From contig NZ_CDME01000002.1 of NCBI RefSeq assembly GCF_000826545.1, positions 496,001-560,000 on the forward strand: a DNA stretch of 64,000 nt. The letters run 5' to 3'. The notes under the pieces are model-generated. The model worked only from the letters and a program-made list of their open reading frames with translations. It was not told the origin of the DNA and did not search any database. Position numbers and translations under genes: made by a program. Every line of letters begins with the position of its first letter. Position 1 is the first letter of the stretch. This stretch comes from Kibdelosporangium sp. MJ126-NF4. GTDB taxonomy: Bacteria > Actinomycetota > Actinomycetes > Mycobacteriales > Pseudonocardiaceae. Positions 26,206-35,118 of the stretch are shown here, piece after piece.

Positions 26206-26832
26206 GTGAGGCCACGCACCGAGGCACCGGAACGACGCCGCGGCGATCTACTGGACGCCGCCCAGCAGATCGTGCTGGACAAAGGCATCGCCGGACTGAC
26301 CGTCGACGAGGTGACCAGTCGCGCCGACGTCGCCAAGGGCACCTTCTACCTGTACTTCCGCTCCAAGGAGCAACTCATCGGCGCGCTACAGCAGCGGTTC
26401 GTCAACGACCTCACCACCCGCCAGCATCGCGAACTCGACGCCCTCGCCGACAACGACTGGATGGGCCGACTGCTGCACTGGATGGAGTCCAGCATCCGCG
26501 GCTACCACGCCCACGCGGACCTGCACGACGCCCTGTTCCTGCACACCAGCCCCGCTGACCATCCCGGGCACGGACATCTCGCGGACCCCGCCACCAACCA
26601 ACACGCGGCCGCGCTCGTCGAGATCCTGGACGCTGGCACCACGGCTGGCACCTTCGCCCTCGCCAACCCGCGAGCGGCGGCGGTTCTGCTGTACAACACA
26701 ATGCACGGCACTGCCGACTACCTGATCGAACAGGGCTACCACCGCGAGACCAGCAGCGCGAACGTCGACGACATGATCACGGAAACCCTGAACCTGTGCC
26801 GCCGCTACGTCCGGCCCGACGAGCTCAGCTGA
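26206..26832 (+). CDS. TetR/AcrR family transcriptional regulator
   Basis: 208 aa from GTG 26206 behind AGGAGGG (26191-26197). N-terminal HTH: GIAGLTVDEVTSRADVAKGTFYLYFRSKEQLIGAL (about 26-60). The C-terminal domain (about 75-205) is of the QacR-like ligand-binding type. It stands upstream of an alpha/beta-hydrolase - DHA2 MFS pair with a perfect 17-bp palindrome in between, so it probably represses that efflux pair in response to a small toxic ligand. Confidence 0.9.
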   Translation: MRPRTEAPERRRGDLLDAAQQIVLDKGIAGLTVDEVTSRADVAKGTFYLYFRSKEQLIGALQQRFVNDLTTRQHRELDALADNDWMGRLLHWMESSIRGYHAHADLHDALFLHTSPADHPGHGHLADPATNQHAAALVEILDAGTTAGTFALANPRAAAVLLYNTMHGTADYLIEQGYHRETSSANVDDMITETLNLCRRYVRPDELS

Positions 26833-27134
26833 GGTCGGCGCAGACGCCTGTGGAACCGAGGCGCCATCACACTCGCCTCATCTCGCTATTGCCCTTCTTC
26901 CTCGTACCGTCACCGGGCGGCTGACCACGCTCATCGTGGCCGTTCCAACAGGGCGACCGTCAGGCACTTGTCAACGGTAATCATGTTCATTAGCATGACT
27001 GACGGTCAGTCACTCAAGGCAGTGGCAGCGGAACCTGACGAGCCGTGTCGCCGCAGGCGACGGCTTCCGTGGCGCGTCGCCATACACGCGCAGTGGTCCG
27101 CTCGGTAGGAGTCCGTACACAAGGGAGGGTGCAG
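26833..27134. other. 302-bp intergenic promoter region
   Basis: No gene is seen here. It carries the leader of the hydrolase/MFS operon, including the palindrome at 26996-27012, and an AT-richer stretch (about 26970-27000, GGTAATCATGTTCATTAGC) suited to a promoter. Confidence 0.5.
26996..27012. promoter_or_regulatory. 17-bp perfect palindrome, probable TetR operator
   Basis: TGACTGAC-G-GTCAGTCA is perfectly symmetric around one central base. It lies 164 bp after the TetR stop and 122 bp before the alpha/beta-hydrolase start, directly next to an AT-rich promoter-like stretch. TGAC/GTCA half-sites with odd-length centres are common TetR operators. Confidence 0.72.
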
Positions 27135-27956
27135 ATGCCTTTTGTGGAACTCGACGACGTCCGTCTGTTCTACACCGATGAAGGGGATGGCTCACCGAGC
27201 CTTGTCCTGATACATGGGCTGGGGGCGGATTCACACGACTGGAACTGGGTGATCCCCTATTTTCGACAGAAGTACCGAGTCGTCGCCTACGATTTACGCG
27301 GCCATGGCCACTCGAGCACGGCGAACGACTACTCGCTCGATCGTCAAGCGGACGACGTCGTGCGACTGATGCGTCATCTCGGCTGCGAACAATTCGTGGT
27401 CGTCGGCCATTCCGCCGGGGGGACTATCGCTACGAAAGCGGCCGTCGCCAATCCATCGGCGGTCTCGGCGGCCATCACCGTCGACCCCGCCTACGGTGCG
27501 CCGCCATGGCTCGCTGAGGTCTATGACGCGCTCTATGAACGGTGGAGCTCCGGTGCCGCCCATAACCACGACGAGCTCATGGCGATGTACGCCGAGGTTG
27601 GCAGATCCATCGTCACTCCCGACTTCCTGTCGAGCTGGAATCTCCGACGACTGCAAGCAACTCCCATTGACGTGTTCTGGACGACATACGGCAGCCTGGC
27701 CCATGTCGACGGTTTGTTCGGCCGAGGGGAAATGACCACGGCGCTACTCCGTCGTCGAGCTTGTCCGACGCTGTCGTTTCACAGCCTGGCCGAACAGGGC
27801 GAATGGGAAGCGAACCATTCACAGCACCCGCTCTCACATGCCGTGGAATGGGAAGGATCAGGCCACTACCTCCACATCGAGCGACCGCGTGAGCTCGTCA
27901 CGGTGGCAACGAGATGGCTGGATCAAGTACTCGACACACCAAGGGAGTTCGTATGA
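27135..27956 (+). CDS. alpha/beta fold hydrolase
   Basis: 273 aa from ATG 27135 behind AAGGGAGGG. HG oxyanion motif (LIHGLGADS, about 25), nucleophile elbow G-H-S-A-G-G (S93) and C-terminal G-S-G-H-Y (about H244); acid residue probably near 220. GC at third positions is lower than in neighbours (many T-ending codons), which hints at a different origin. The stop overlaps the MFS start as ATGA, so hydrolase and exporter are made together; a detoxification or prodrug-processing role is inferred. Confidence 0.85.
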   Translation: MPFVELDDVRLFYTDEGDGSPSLVLIHGLGADSHDWNWVIPYFRQKYRVVAYDLRGHGHSSTANDYSLDRQADDVVRLMRHLGCEQFVVVGHSAGGTIATKAAVANPSAVSAAITVDPAYGAPPWLAEVYDALYERWSSGAAHNHDELMAMYAEVGRSIVTPDFLSSWNLRRLQATPIDVFWTTYGSLAHVDGLFGRGEMTTALLRRRACPTLSFHSLAEQGEWEANHSQHPLSHAVEWEGSGHYLHIERPRELVTVATRWLDQVLDTPREFV

Positions 27957-29362
27957 CCAACGTCGCGTCACCAGCGCGGCCACGTGGGCGAAGCGCTGTG
28001 CTCGCGGCAGTGTTCGCTGGCACGTTCATGGCTTTGCTGGACACCACGATCGTCGCCGTCGCGTTGCCTACGCTTCAGGTAGATCTGGGGGCCAGCACCG
28101 CGGGTGTGCAATGGATCGTGAACGCCTTCACCGTCTGTCTGGCCGCACTCATGTTGTCCGGCGGGTCGCTGGGTGACCGCTACGGCCGCAAACGGTGCTT
28201 TCTGACCGGACTCGGCATCTTCCTCGCCGGGTCGCTGCTGTGTGCTCTGGCCGGCACCCTGGCCGTGATGATCACCGGGCGCGCACTGCAGGGGGTCGGT
28301 GCCGCGCTGGTCGTGCCGGGCGCGCTCTCGTTGCTGGTCCAGGTCGAGCCCGACCCCGGGCGGCGCGCCCGCCTGTTCGGCTACTGGGGGATGGTCGCCA
28401 GCCTCGCTGTGCTCGCCGGACCCATCGTAGGCGGATTGCTCATCCGCGGCTTCGGCTGGCCCGCCATCTTCCTGGTCAACCTCCCCATCGGCCTGGCAGC
28501 AGTGTGGCTGGGCGTCCGCCGCATTCCCGAATCCTCGGATCCTGAGCACGCGGCGCTCGATCCCGTCGGCCAACTCCTCGGCATCGCCGCTCTCGGCCTG
28601 CTGTCCTACGCGATCATCGGCGTCGACAGCTACGGGTGGACGGGCCCGGTCACGCTCACCGTCTTCGCCTTGGCCATCCTCGCGAGCGCGGCGTTCATCT
28701 GGGTCGAGCGGCGTGTCGCGCGCCCGATGCTGCCGATCGGCCTGTTCCGTGACGCTCGCTTCGCGATCCTCAACGTGGCCTCAGTGCTACTCGGGTTCGG
28801 CGCCAACGGCGCCTTCGTACTGCTTTCCCTGTTCCTGCAACAGGTCCAGCACCACTCGCCACTGGTCACCGGGCTGTTGCTCACGCCGATGACCCTGGCC
28901 CTCATCCCGGCCGCCAGACTGGCCGGCAGCCTCACCGCCACACACGGACCTCGGCTACCGATGCTGATCGGCTACGTAACCACCGGCGCGAGTCTGCTCG
29001 GGCTCATGACGCTCACTCCCGATCAGCCCTACCCGATACTGGGAGTACTGCTGCTGATCAACGGGATCGGCCAGGGCCTGGCCATCACCCCCGCCGCGGC
29101 CGGGGTGCTCGCCCTGGTGCCCAGGCAGCGTTCCGGGATCGCCTCGGCCACCGTCAGCACCGCTCGCAACGTCGGCACCGCCCTCGGCATCGCTCTGCTC
29201 GGCGCCGTACTGGCCGCGCACCTCACCTCCGTCACGCCCGCGCAGTACACCAGCGGGATGCGCACCGCCATGCTCATCGCCGGCCTCGGTGTACTGGCCG
29301 CCACGGCACTGCTGGCGCTGATGCCACGCACGACCCAACAGATCAGCGCAGCGGCGGAGTGA
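27953..29362 (+). CDS. MFS transporter, DHA2 (14-TM) drug efflux family
   Basis: 469 aa from ATG 27953 (ATGA overlap with the hydrolase). Fourteen hydrophobic segments; motif C-like ALLDTTIVAVALP (about 26), motif A GGSLGDRYGRKR (about 71), and VPGALSLL / GPIVGGLLI (motif C, about 150). These H+-driven pumps export drugs, dyes or endogenous antibiotics. Likely controlled by the TetR protein at 26206. It ends 90 bp before the ABC operon that adjoins the biosynthetic cluster, so a role in product export is possible but not shown. Confidence 0.9.
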   Translation: MTNVASPARPRGRSAVLAAVFAGTFMALLDTTIVAVALPTLQVDLGASTAGVQWIVNAFTVCLAALMLSGGSLGDRYGRKRCFLTGLGIFLAGSLLCALAGTLAVMITGRALQGVGAALVVPGALSLLVQVEPDPGRRARLFGYWGMVASLAVLAGPIVGGLLIRGFGWPAIFLVNLPIGLAAVWLGVRRIPESSDPEHAALDPVGQLLGIAALGLLSYAIIGVDSYGWTGPVTLTVFALAILASAAFIWVERRVARPMLPIGLFRDARFAILNVASVLLGFGANGAFVLLSLFLQQVQHHSPLVTGLLLTPMTLALIPAARLAGSLTATHGPRLPMLIGYVTTGASLLGLMTLTPDQPYPILGVLLLINGIGQGLAITPAAAGVLALVPRQRSGIASATVSTARNVGTALGIALLGAVLAAHLTSVTPAQYTSGMRTAMLIAGLGVLAATALLALMPRTTQQISAAAE

Positions 29363-29452
29363 GGACGTGAGCGAGTCAGACGTGCAGGGATTCGCTGCTT
29401 CGCCCGCCCACCAAGGAGTGACAAAGATCAACAGGATCGTGGAGGTTTGGTT

Positions 29453-31189
29453 GTGTGGTCGGCGATTAGGTTGTTTCTGGGCTTGTGTCCGCGGGCTTGG
29501 GTGGGGACAGCCGGTCTTGTCGGGCTGATGTTGCTGGTGACGGCGACGTATGTGGGTCAGGGTTTGCTGATCGCGGATCTGTTGTTCAGTGCGTTTTCGT
29601 CCGTTGATGTCGGTGGCCTGCTGACGTCTTTGGCCGTGATCGGTGTGTTGCAGGTCGGTCGGACTGTGCTGGTTGTCGTGCGGGACTCGTGGGGGCCGCG
29701 GGTGTCGGCGCGGGTGAAGGAGGCGGTGCGTGAAGGGCTGACGTTGAAGCTGATGGAGATCGGGCCCGGGCAGGCGCAGCGGATGCGCACCGGCGATCTG
29801 CAGTCGACGCTGGTGGACTCCGTTGAACTGCTCGATCCGCTGGTGGGTCGGTTCGTGCCGACTGTGGTGGCGTCTGTGCTGGGATCCTGTTTCGCTTCGG
29901 TGTACGTGATAGCGGTCGACCCGGCGGTGGGCCTGGTCGTGCTCGCGTGTGCTTTGCTGGCGCCGCTGTCCAAATTGGGCGGAGAACGGGCGATCAGGCA
30001 ACGTGCTGACCGCTGGATGGTGTCCTACCGCGGCATGTACTCCGAGAACCTGGACGCCGTGCAGGGGATGGCGACACTCAAGGCGTTCAACGCCAGTGGC
30101 AGGCGCGGCCGGGAGATGGCCGAGCGCAGTGAGGCGTTCTGCCGGGACTCCATCCGGCTGATGGTGGCGTGGTGTGCCACATCGAGTGTCGGCGCGCTGA
30201 TGGTGCCGATCGGAACGACAGCCGCTGTGGGCTTGGGTGCCTGGCACGCGGCCACCGGCTCGGTGAGCGTCGCCGGGCTGTTCACGATCCTGATGCTGAC
30301 CCGCGAGACCTTCCGGCCCATGCATGAGCTGGAGGCGGCCTACCACTCGGCGTACTCCGCCATCCCGGCTGGACGCGCGGTCGCCGACATCCTGCGCCTG
30401 CAACCACACGTGCAGGACACGGTGACCACGGCCCCGGCCTTGCGGCAGACCCCGCCTGGGCTGGAATTCCGCGATGTCGCGTTCCGCTACCCGACCCGGC
30501 ACGCCCCGGCACTGGACGGGTTCAGCCTGGTGGTCGCGCCGGGTGAGCGGGTGGCCATTGTGGGCCGTTCCGGAGCGGGCAAGAGCACCGTGCTCGGCCT
30601 GCTGATGCGGTACTTCAACGCCGATGCGGGCTGCGTCCGCGTCGACGGCCGTGACGTATCCGAGTTCCCGTTGGTCGGCCTGCGATCACTGGTCGGCGTC
30701 GTGGCACAGGACACCTACCTGTTCCACGGCACGGTTCGGGAGAACCTGCTGCTGGCCAAACCGGACGCCACCGACGAGGAGATCCGTCGTGCGGTGACCG
30801 CGGCGCAAGCATCCGATGTCATTTCCCGTCTGCCCCAGGGCTTGGAGACGGTCGTCGGCGAACGCGGCCTGAAACTGTCCGGCGGCGAGCGCCAGCGCAT
30901 CGCGATCGCCCGTGCCCTGCTCAAAGACGCCCCTGTCCTCGTGCTCGACGAGCCGACATCGAGCATCGACGCCGCCAACGAGGCGGAGATCACCCAAGCA
31001 CTCGGCGAGCTGACTCGCGGCCGGACAACGATCGTGATCGCGCACCGGCTGTCCACGGTGCGCGACGCCGACCGGATCGTGGTGATGGACTCCGGCCGGG
31101 TGGTCGAGTCCGGCAGTCACCCAGATCTGGTGGCACGCAAGGGTCTCTACGCCGAACTCGTCGCGACCCAGACTGGAGTGCCGGTATGA
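29453..31189 (+). CDS. ABC transporter ATP-binding/permease half protein (YbtP/IrtA-like position)
   Basis: 578 aa from GTG 29453 (GGAGG 7 nt upstream). N-terminal six-helix exporter-type membrane domain (about 1-310) fused to an ATPase domain: Walker A GRSGAGKST (about 370), Q-loop VAQDTYLF, signature LSGGE (about 475), Walker B VLVLDEPTS and H-loop IAHRLS. It overlaps the next half transporter by ATGA, so the pair forms a heterodimer. Exporter folds paired with a FecCD-type uptake system occur in siderophore loci, where YbtPQ and IrtAB import the ferric siderophore. CydDC-type export cannot be excluded. Confidence 0.88.
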   Translation: MWSAIRLFLGLCPRAWVGTAGLVGLMLLVTATYVGQGLLIADLLFSAFSSVDVGGLLTSLAVIGVLQVGRTVLVVVRDSWGPRVSARVKEAVREGLTLKLMEIGPGQAQRMRTGDLQSTLVDSVELLDPLVGRFVPTVVASVLGSCFASVYVIAVDPAVGLVVLACALLAPLSKLGGERAIRQRADRWMVSYRGMYSENLDAVQGMATLKAFNASGRRGREMAERSEAFCRDSIRLMVAWCATSSVGALMVPIGTTAAVGLGAWHAATGSVSVAGLFTILMLTRETFRPMHELEAAYHSAYSAIPAGRAVADILRLQPHVQDTVTTAPALRQTPPGLEFRDVAFRYPTRHAPALDGFSLVVAPGERVAIVGRSGAGKSTVLGLLMRYFNADAGCVRVDGRDVSEFPLVGLRSLVGVVAQDTYLFHGTVRENLLLAKPDATDEEIRRAVTAAQASDVISRLPQGLETVVGERGLKLSGGERQRIAIARALLKDAPVLVLDEPTSSIDAANEAEITQALGELTRGRTTIVIAHRLSTVRDADRIVVMDSGRVVESGSHPDLVARKGLYAELVATQTGVPV

Positions 31190-32985
31190 CCTCGACCGCC
31201 CACGGGCACGGACACGGGCACGGCGACGCGTCGGTGTCAGGCCGGTCGCTGGTCACCAGGCTGAGAAGCCTGATGCCCCTGTTGGGCGGGCACCGTCGGC
31301 TCATCACGGTGGCCTACCTGGCCGGTGTCCTGCACCAACTGCTCCTGCTCGCCTCGTCCGGGATCGGCGCCTACGTGGTGGCACGGGCGGCCGCGGGAGC
31401 CTCGCTGGACCAGCTCACCAGCTGGCTGATCGTGCTCGGCTGCCTGATCCTGCCGCTGATTGTGCTGAGCATCGCCGACAGCACCTACGCCCACGTCGCC
31501 GCCTTCCGCGCGCTGGCCGACACCCGCGCGAAGGTGTTCGCCGCCTTCGAACGGCTCTCGCCCGGTTACCTGCTCGAACGGCGTTCCGGTGACCTCGGCT
31601 CCGCCGCCGTGGCCGACGTGGAGCAGATCGAGCTGTTCTTCGCCCACACGCTCAGCCCGCTGGCCGTCGCCTCGACAGTCCCGGTGGCCACCACCGTCGC
31701 GCTGGGCTGGTTCCACTGGTCGCTGGCCTGCGTTCTGGTTCCGGTACTGGTACTGCTCGCCTCGGTCCCGGCATGGTTGCGGCGCCAGGCCGAACGGCAC
31801 GGACACGAACTGCGCGACTGTCTCGGCCGGATGAGTGCCGACAGCACCGACACCTTCCAGGGACTGCGCGAACTGGTGAACTTCGGCGCCCACGCCCAGC
31901 GACTCGGGCTGCTCCGCACACAAAGCGTCCGACTGCGCAACGCGAAGTCCGTACACGGACGCCGCAGCGGCATCGAGTACGCCGCCACGGACACCATCGC
32001 CCTCCTGGGCATACTCGCGGTGCTCGTCCTGGGCGCGCGGCTCGTCGTCACGGGCGACCTCGACCGCTCTCTGTTCCCGGTCGCTGTCGTGCTCGCCGCG
32101 ATGGCGATGCTGCCAGTGTTGAAGGTGACCGAGGTCGCGCGCGAGTTGTCGATCGTCGCGGCATCAGCCGACCGCATCAACACGCTGCTCGACGCGCCCG
32201 CCCCGGTCTCGGACCTGGTCGACCAGGCACCCGCGGGCCCCGTCGAAGCACACGTTCGCTTCGACACCGTCACCTTCGTCTACCGCGGTAACTCGCGACC
32301 CGCCGTGCGGGAGGTCAGCTTCGAGATCCGTCCCGGTGAAACCGTCGCGCTGGTGGGGCATTCCGGCGCGGGCAAGTCGACCTGCGCCAACCTGCTGCTG
32401 AGATTCTGGGACGTCACTGCCGGATCGGTGTCCGTGGGCGGGCACGACGTCCGCGACTTCCCGCAGGAAGACCTCCGCCGCCTGATGACGTTGGTGCCGC
32501 AGGACACCTTCCTGTTCAACACCAGCCTGCGCGACAACATCCGCTTGGGCCGCGCCGACGCCTCCGACGACGAGATCGAAGCCGCCGCACGAGCCGCCCA
32601 GGCCCACGAGTTCATCACAACACTGCCGGACGGCTACGACACCGTCGCAGGCGAACTCGGCGCACGCATGTCCGGCGGGCAGCGGCAACGGATCGCGATC
32701 GCACGAGCGCTGCTGAAAGACGCGCCCATCCTCGTCATGGACGAAGCCGTGTCCAACCTCGACGCCGCCAGCGAGCAAGCGATCACCCAGGCAATGGACG
32801 AAGCCCGGCATGGTCGCACCACCCTGATCATCGCCCACCGCCTCTCCACCATCCGAACCGCCGACCGGATCGTTGTCATCTCCGACGGGCGCGTCGCCGA
32901 AACCGGGACCCACGAAGAACTCCTCGCCCGTAACGGCGCCTACGTCGAACTACTCGCCTCACAACTCAAAGGATTCCGCTCATGA
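31186..32985 (+). CDS. ABC transporter ATP-binding/permease half protein with His-rich N-terminus
   Basis: 599 aa. Starts with a cytoplasmic tail containing H-G-H-G-H-G-H-G-D (residues 6-14), then six membrane helices (about 30-320) and an ATPase domain: Walker A GHSGAGKST (about 390), QDTFLFN, signature MSGGQ (about 494), Walker B ILVMDEAVS (Glu present), IAHRLS. Partner of the half transporter encoded upstream. The His-Gly run could bind a transition metal. The stop overlaps the binding-protein start (ATGA), giving strong translational coupling. Confidence 0.88.
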   Translation: MTSTAHGHGHGHGDASVSGRSLVTRLRSLMPLLGGHRRLITVAYLAGVLHQLLLLASSGIGAYVVARAAAGASLDQLTSWLIVLGCLILPLIVLSIADSTYAHVAAFRALADTRAKVFAAFERLSPGYLLERRSGDLGSAAVADVEQIELFFAHTLSPLAVASTVPVATTVALGWFHWSLACVLVPVLVLLASVPAWLRRQAERHGHELRDCLGRMSADSTDTFQGLRELVNFGAHAQRLGLLRTQSVRLRNAKSVHGRRSGIEYAATDTIALLGILAVLVLGARLVVTGDLDRSLFPVAVVLAAMAMLPVLKVTEVARELSIVAASADRINTLLDAPAPVSDLVDQAPAGPVEAHVRFDTVTFVYRGNSRPAVREVSFEIRPGETVALVGHSGAGKSTCANLLLRFWDVTAGSVSVGGHDVRDFPQEDLRRLMTLVPQDTFLFNTSLRDNIRLGRADASDDEIEAAARAAQAHEFITTLPDGYDTVAGELGARMSGGQRQRIAIARALLKDAPILVMDEAVSNLDAASEQAITQAMDEARHGRTTLIIAHRLSTIRTADRIVVISDGRVAETGTHEELLARNGAYVELLASQLKGFRS

Positions 32986-34010
32986 AGACGAGAACGAGAA
33001 CCACTGTCGGCATTGCTGCTGCCATGGTGGTGGTCGTCCTCGCGGGTTGCGCGGGCGGGTCGCCCAATCCCGGCGCAGCCGGAGTGACAACGGGCACGGG
33101 CACAACGGCCTATCCGTTCACCATCAACAACTGCGGCATCGACGTGACCTACGAGGCCGCACCGAAGCGGGTCGTCACGCTGAGCCAGACCGCCGCCGAG
33201 ATCCTGATCCACCTGGGAGTGGGTGACCGGGTCGTCGGCACGGGATACGAGATCGACAAGGTGCCGGACGATATCGCCGAGCAGTACAAGAAGATCCCGG
33301 TCATCTCCGCGCACGGACAGCCGGTGAAGCCCGAGAAGCTGCTGGAAGCACAGCCGGACTTCGTCTACAGCACCTTCGGGAGCTTTCTCACCGCGGCGCA
33401 GGCCGGCGACCGGGAACAGCTGCACAAGCTGGGTGTGCCGACCTATGTGTCCGAGTTCGACTGCACCGAGCACGCCCGCGTGGCGGGCGCGGACTTCGAG
33501 ATGCTGTACAAGGAGTACCGCCAGCTGGCCAAGATCTTCGATGTGCCCGCGGCGGGGGAGAAACTGGTGACCGAACAGCGGGCCATGGTGGACAAGGCGC
33601 TGGGCACCATCAAGAACCGGAACACCCCGCTGAAGGTCATGTGGTTCTACTCCACCTACGCGGGCGTCCCGTGGGCAGCGGGTCCCGGCGGTCTGGCGCA
33701 GCACATGTCCGAGCTCGTCGGGGTCGAGAACATCTTCGCCGACGCGTCGACCAGGTGGGCCGAGGTGAGCTGGGACGAGGTCGCCGCACGCAACCCCGAC
33801 GTCATCATCCTGGCCGATCTGACCAGGGGCGATCCCAACGACACCGCGCCGGAGAAGATCGACCTGCTCAAGAAGGACCCTCTCACCAGCAAGCTCGACG
33901 CGGTGAAGGGCGACAAGTTCATCACCATCCCCGGCCGCTACACCGATCACAGCTGCTGCAGCGCGTACGCGGTTCCCGCGCTTGTCGAAGGCCTGAACAG
34001 GTTCCGGTGA
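32982..34010 (+). CDS. ABC transporter substrate-binding lipoprotein (siderophore/cobalamin type)
   Basis: 342 aa. Lipoprotein signal with lipobox L-A-G-C (C23). The mature part is a two-lobe BtuF/FepB-like fold: KRVVTLSQTAAEILIHLGVGDRVVGTG, then PDFVYSTFGSF, a long linker helix, and a C-terminal lobe with NPDVIILADLTRGDP. It captures a ferric siderophore, haem or corrinoid on the outer membrane face and passes it to the FecCD permease encoded next. A CC pair near 323 (DHSCCSAY) is uncommon. Ligand unknown. Confidence 0.9.
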   Translation: MKTRTRTTVGIAAAMVVVVLAGCAGGSPNPGAAGVTTGTGTTAYPFTINNCGIDVTYEAAPKRVVTLSQTAAEILIHLGVGDRVVGTGYEIDKVPDDIAEQYKKIPVISAHGQPVKPEKLLEAQPDFVYSTFGSFLTAAQAGDREQLHKLGVPTYVSEFDCTEHARVAGADFEMLYKEYRQLAKIFDVPAAGEKLVTEQRAMVDKALGTIKNRNTPLKVMWFYSTYAGVPWAAGPGGLAQHMSELVGVENIFADASTRWAEVSWDEVAARNPDVIILADLTRGDPNDTAPEKIDLLKKDPLTSKLDAVKGDKFITIPGRYTDHSCCSAYAVPALVEGLNRFR

Positions 34011-34020
34011 CCGACCCGTT

Positions 34021-35118
34021 ATGACGAGGAATCCAAAGAGGACTGCGGGGTTCGTCAAGGACCCGATCAACGGTGGTGAGACGGTTCCGGTGCGTCCGCG
34101 GCGCGCCTCGACCGCGGTGCTCTTCGTCGTGGCCGCGGCCGGGCTGCTGGTGTCGGTCATCGTGGCGTCGCTGTTCGGGAGCGCGAACATCGGCCCCCTT
34201 GACGTCATCTCCACGATTCTGAGGCATATCGGCCTCAATGGGATCGCCCCCACCCCACCACTGCCGAAGCTGCTGGACGCGCTCGTCTGGGAGTCGCGCT
34301 TCCCGAGGGTGTTGCTGGCCGCCGCCGTCGGCGCGGGCCTGGCGGTCTGCGGCGCGGTGCTGCAAGCGGTCACCAGGAACCCGCTGGCCGACCCCTACCT
34401 TCTGGGGGTGTCCTCCGGTGCCTCCACCGGCGCGGTGGCCGTTCTCCTGCTGGGCGTCGGCGGAGGCATCTCCCTCTCGACAGGAGCTTTCGTCGGCGGC
34501 CTGGTCTCGTTCGTCGTGCTGCTGGTCCTGCTCGGCGGGGGTCGCGTCGCCAGCCCGTCCCGCGTGGTGCTCACCGGCGTGCTCGTGTCCCAGTTCTTCG
34601 CCGCGGTCACCTCGGTCATCCTCATGATCAGCGGGACCGCGAACTCCACCCGCGGCTTCACCTACTGGCTCCTCGGCGCCCTTTCAGGCGCCCGATGGGA
34701 GGTGGTGACCGTTACCATCGTGATCGTCCTGATCGGGGTGCTCGCCATCCAGTTCTTCGCACCCGCTCTCGACGCTTTCACTTTCGGCTGGGACTCCGCC
34801 ACCGCATTGGGGATCAACGTCACCGCGGCCCGCATCTGGCTCATAGTGCTGACCGCGGTCATCACGGCGGCCGCTGTGGCCAGCTCCGGCGCGATCGGCT
34901 TCATCGGGCTGCTCGTCCCCCACGCCGTCCGCATCCTGACCAGCCCGATGCACCGCTCCCTGCTTCCGCTGTCCGCAGTCATCGGCGCGGTCTTCCTCAT
35001 CTGGGTGGACACGTTCGCGCGCATAGCGTTCACGCCGCACGAGATACCCGCGGGCGTCATCACCGCGCTGCTCGGAGCGCCCGCCTTCGCGCTGGTTCTG
35101 AAGCGTTTGGAGTCCTAA
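34021..35118 (+). CDS. FecCD/BtuC family iron-siderophore ABC permease
   Basis: 365 aa with about ten membrane helices after a ~35-residue cytoplasmic N-terminus. Family stretches: ESRFPRVLLAAAVGAGLAVCGAVLQAVTRNPLADPYLLGVSSGAS (about 84-128) and SSGAIGFIGLLVPHAVR (about 288), the coupling-helix region. It starts 10 nt after the binding-protein stop; the stop TAA overlaps the ATPase ATG (TAATG). Forms a homodimeric channel with the ATPase downstream. Confidence 0.92.
   Translation: MTRNPKRTAGFVKDPINGGETVPVRPRRASTAVLFVVAAAGLLVSVIVASLFGSANIGPLDVISTILRHIGLNGIAPTPPLPKLLDALVWESRFPRVLLAAAVGAGLAVCGAVLQAVTRNPLADPYLLGVSSGASTGAVAVLLLGVGGGISLSTGAFVGGLVSFVVLLVLLGGGRVASPSRVVLTGVLVSQFFAAVTSVILMISGTANSTRGFTYWLLGALSGARWEVVTVTIVIVLIGVLAIQFFAPALDAFTFGWDSATALGINVTAARIWLIVLTAVITAAAVASSGAIGFIGLLVPHAVRILTSPMHRSLLPLSAVIGAVFLIWVDTFARIAFTPHEIPAGVITALLGAPAFALVLKRLES

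Noticed and set aside
28955..30502. 515-codon minus-strand frame spanning the MFS end and first ABC gene
   Set aside because: Gln/His/Arg-rich antisense shadow crossing two well-supported genes on the other strand.
31186..31230. CRISPR or tandem repeat from the GGGCACGGACAC run
   Set aside because: Only a few short units inside a coding region giving a His-Gly run; no spacers.
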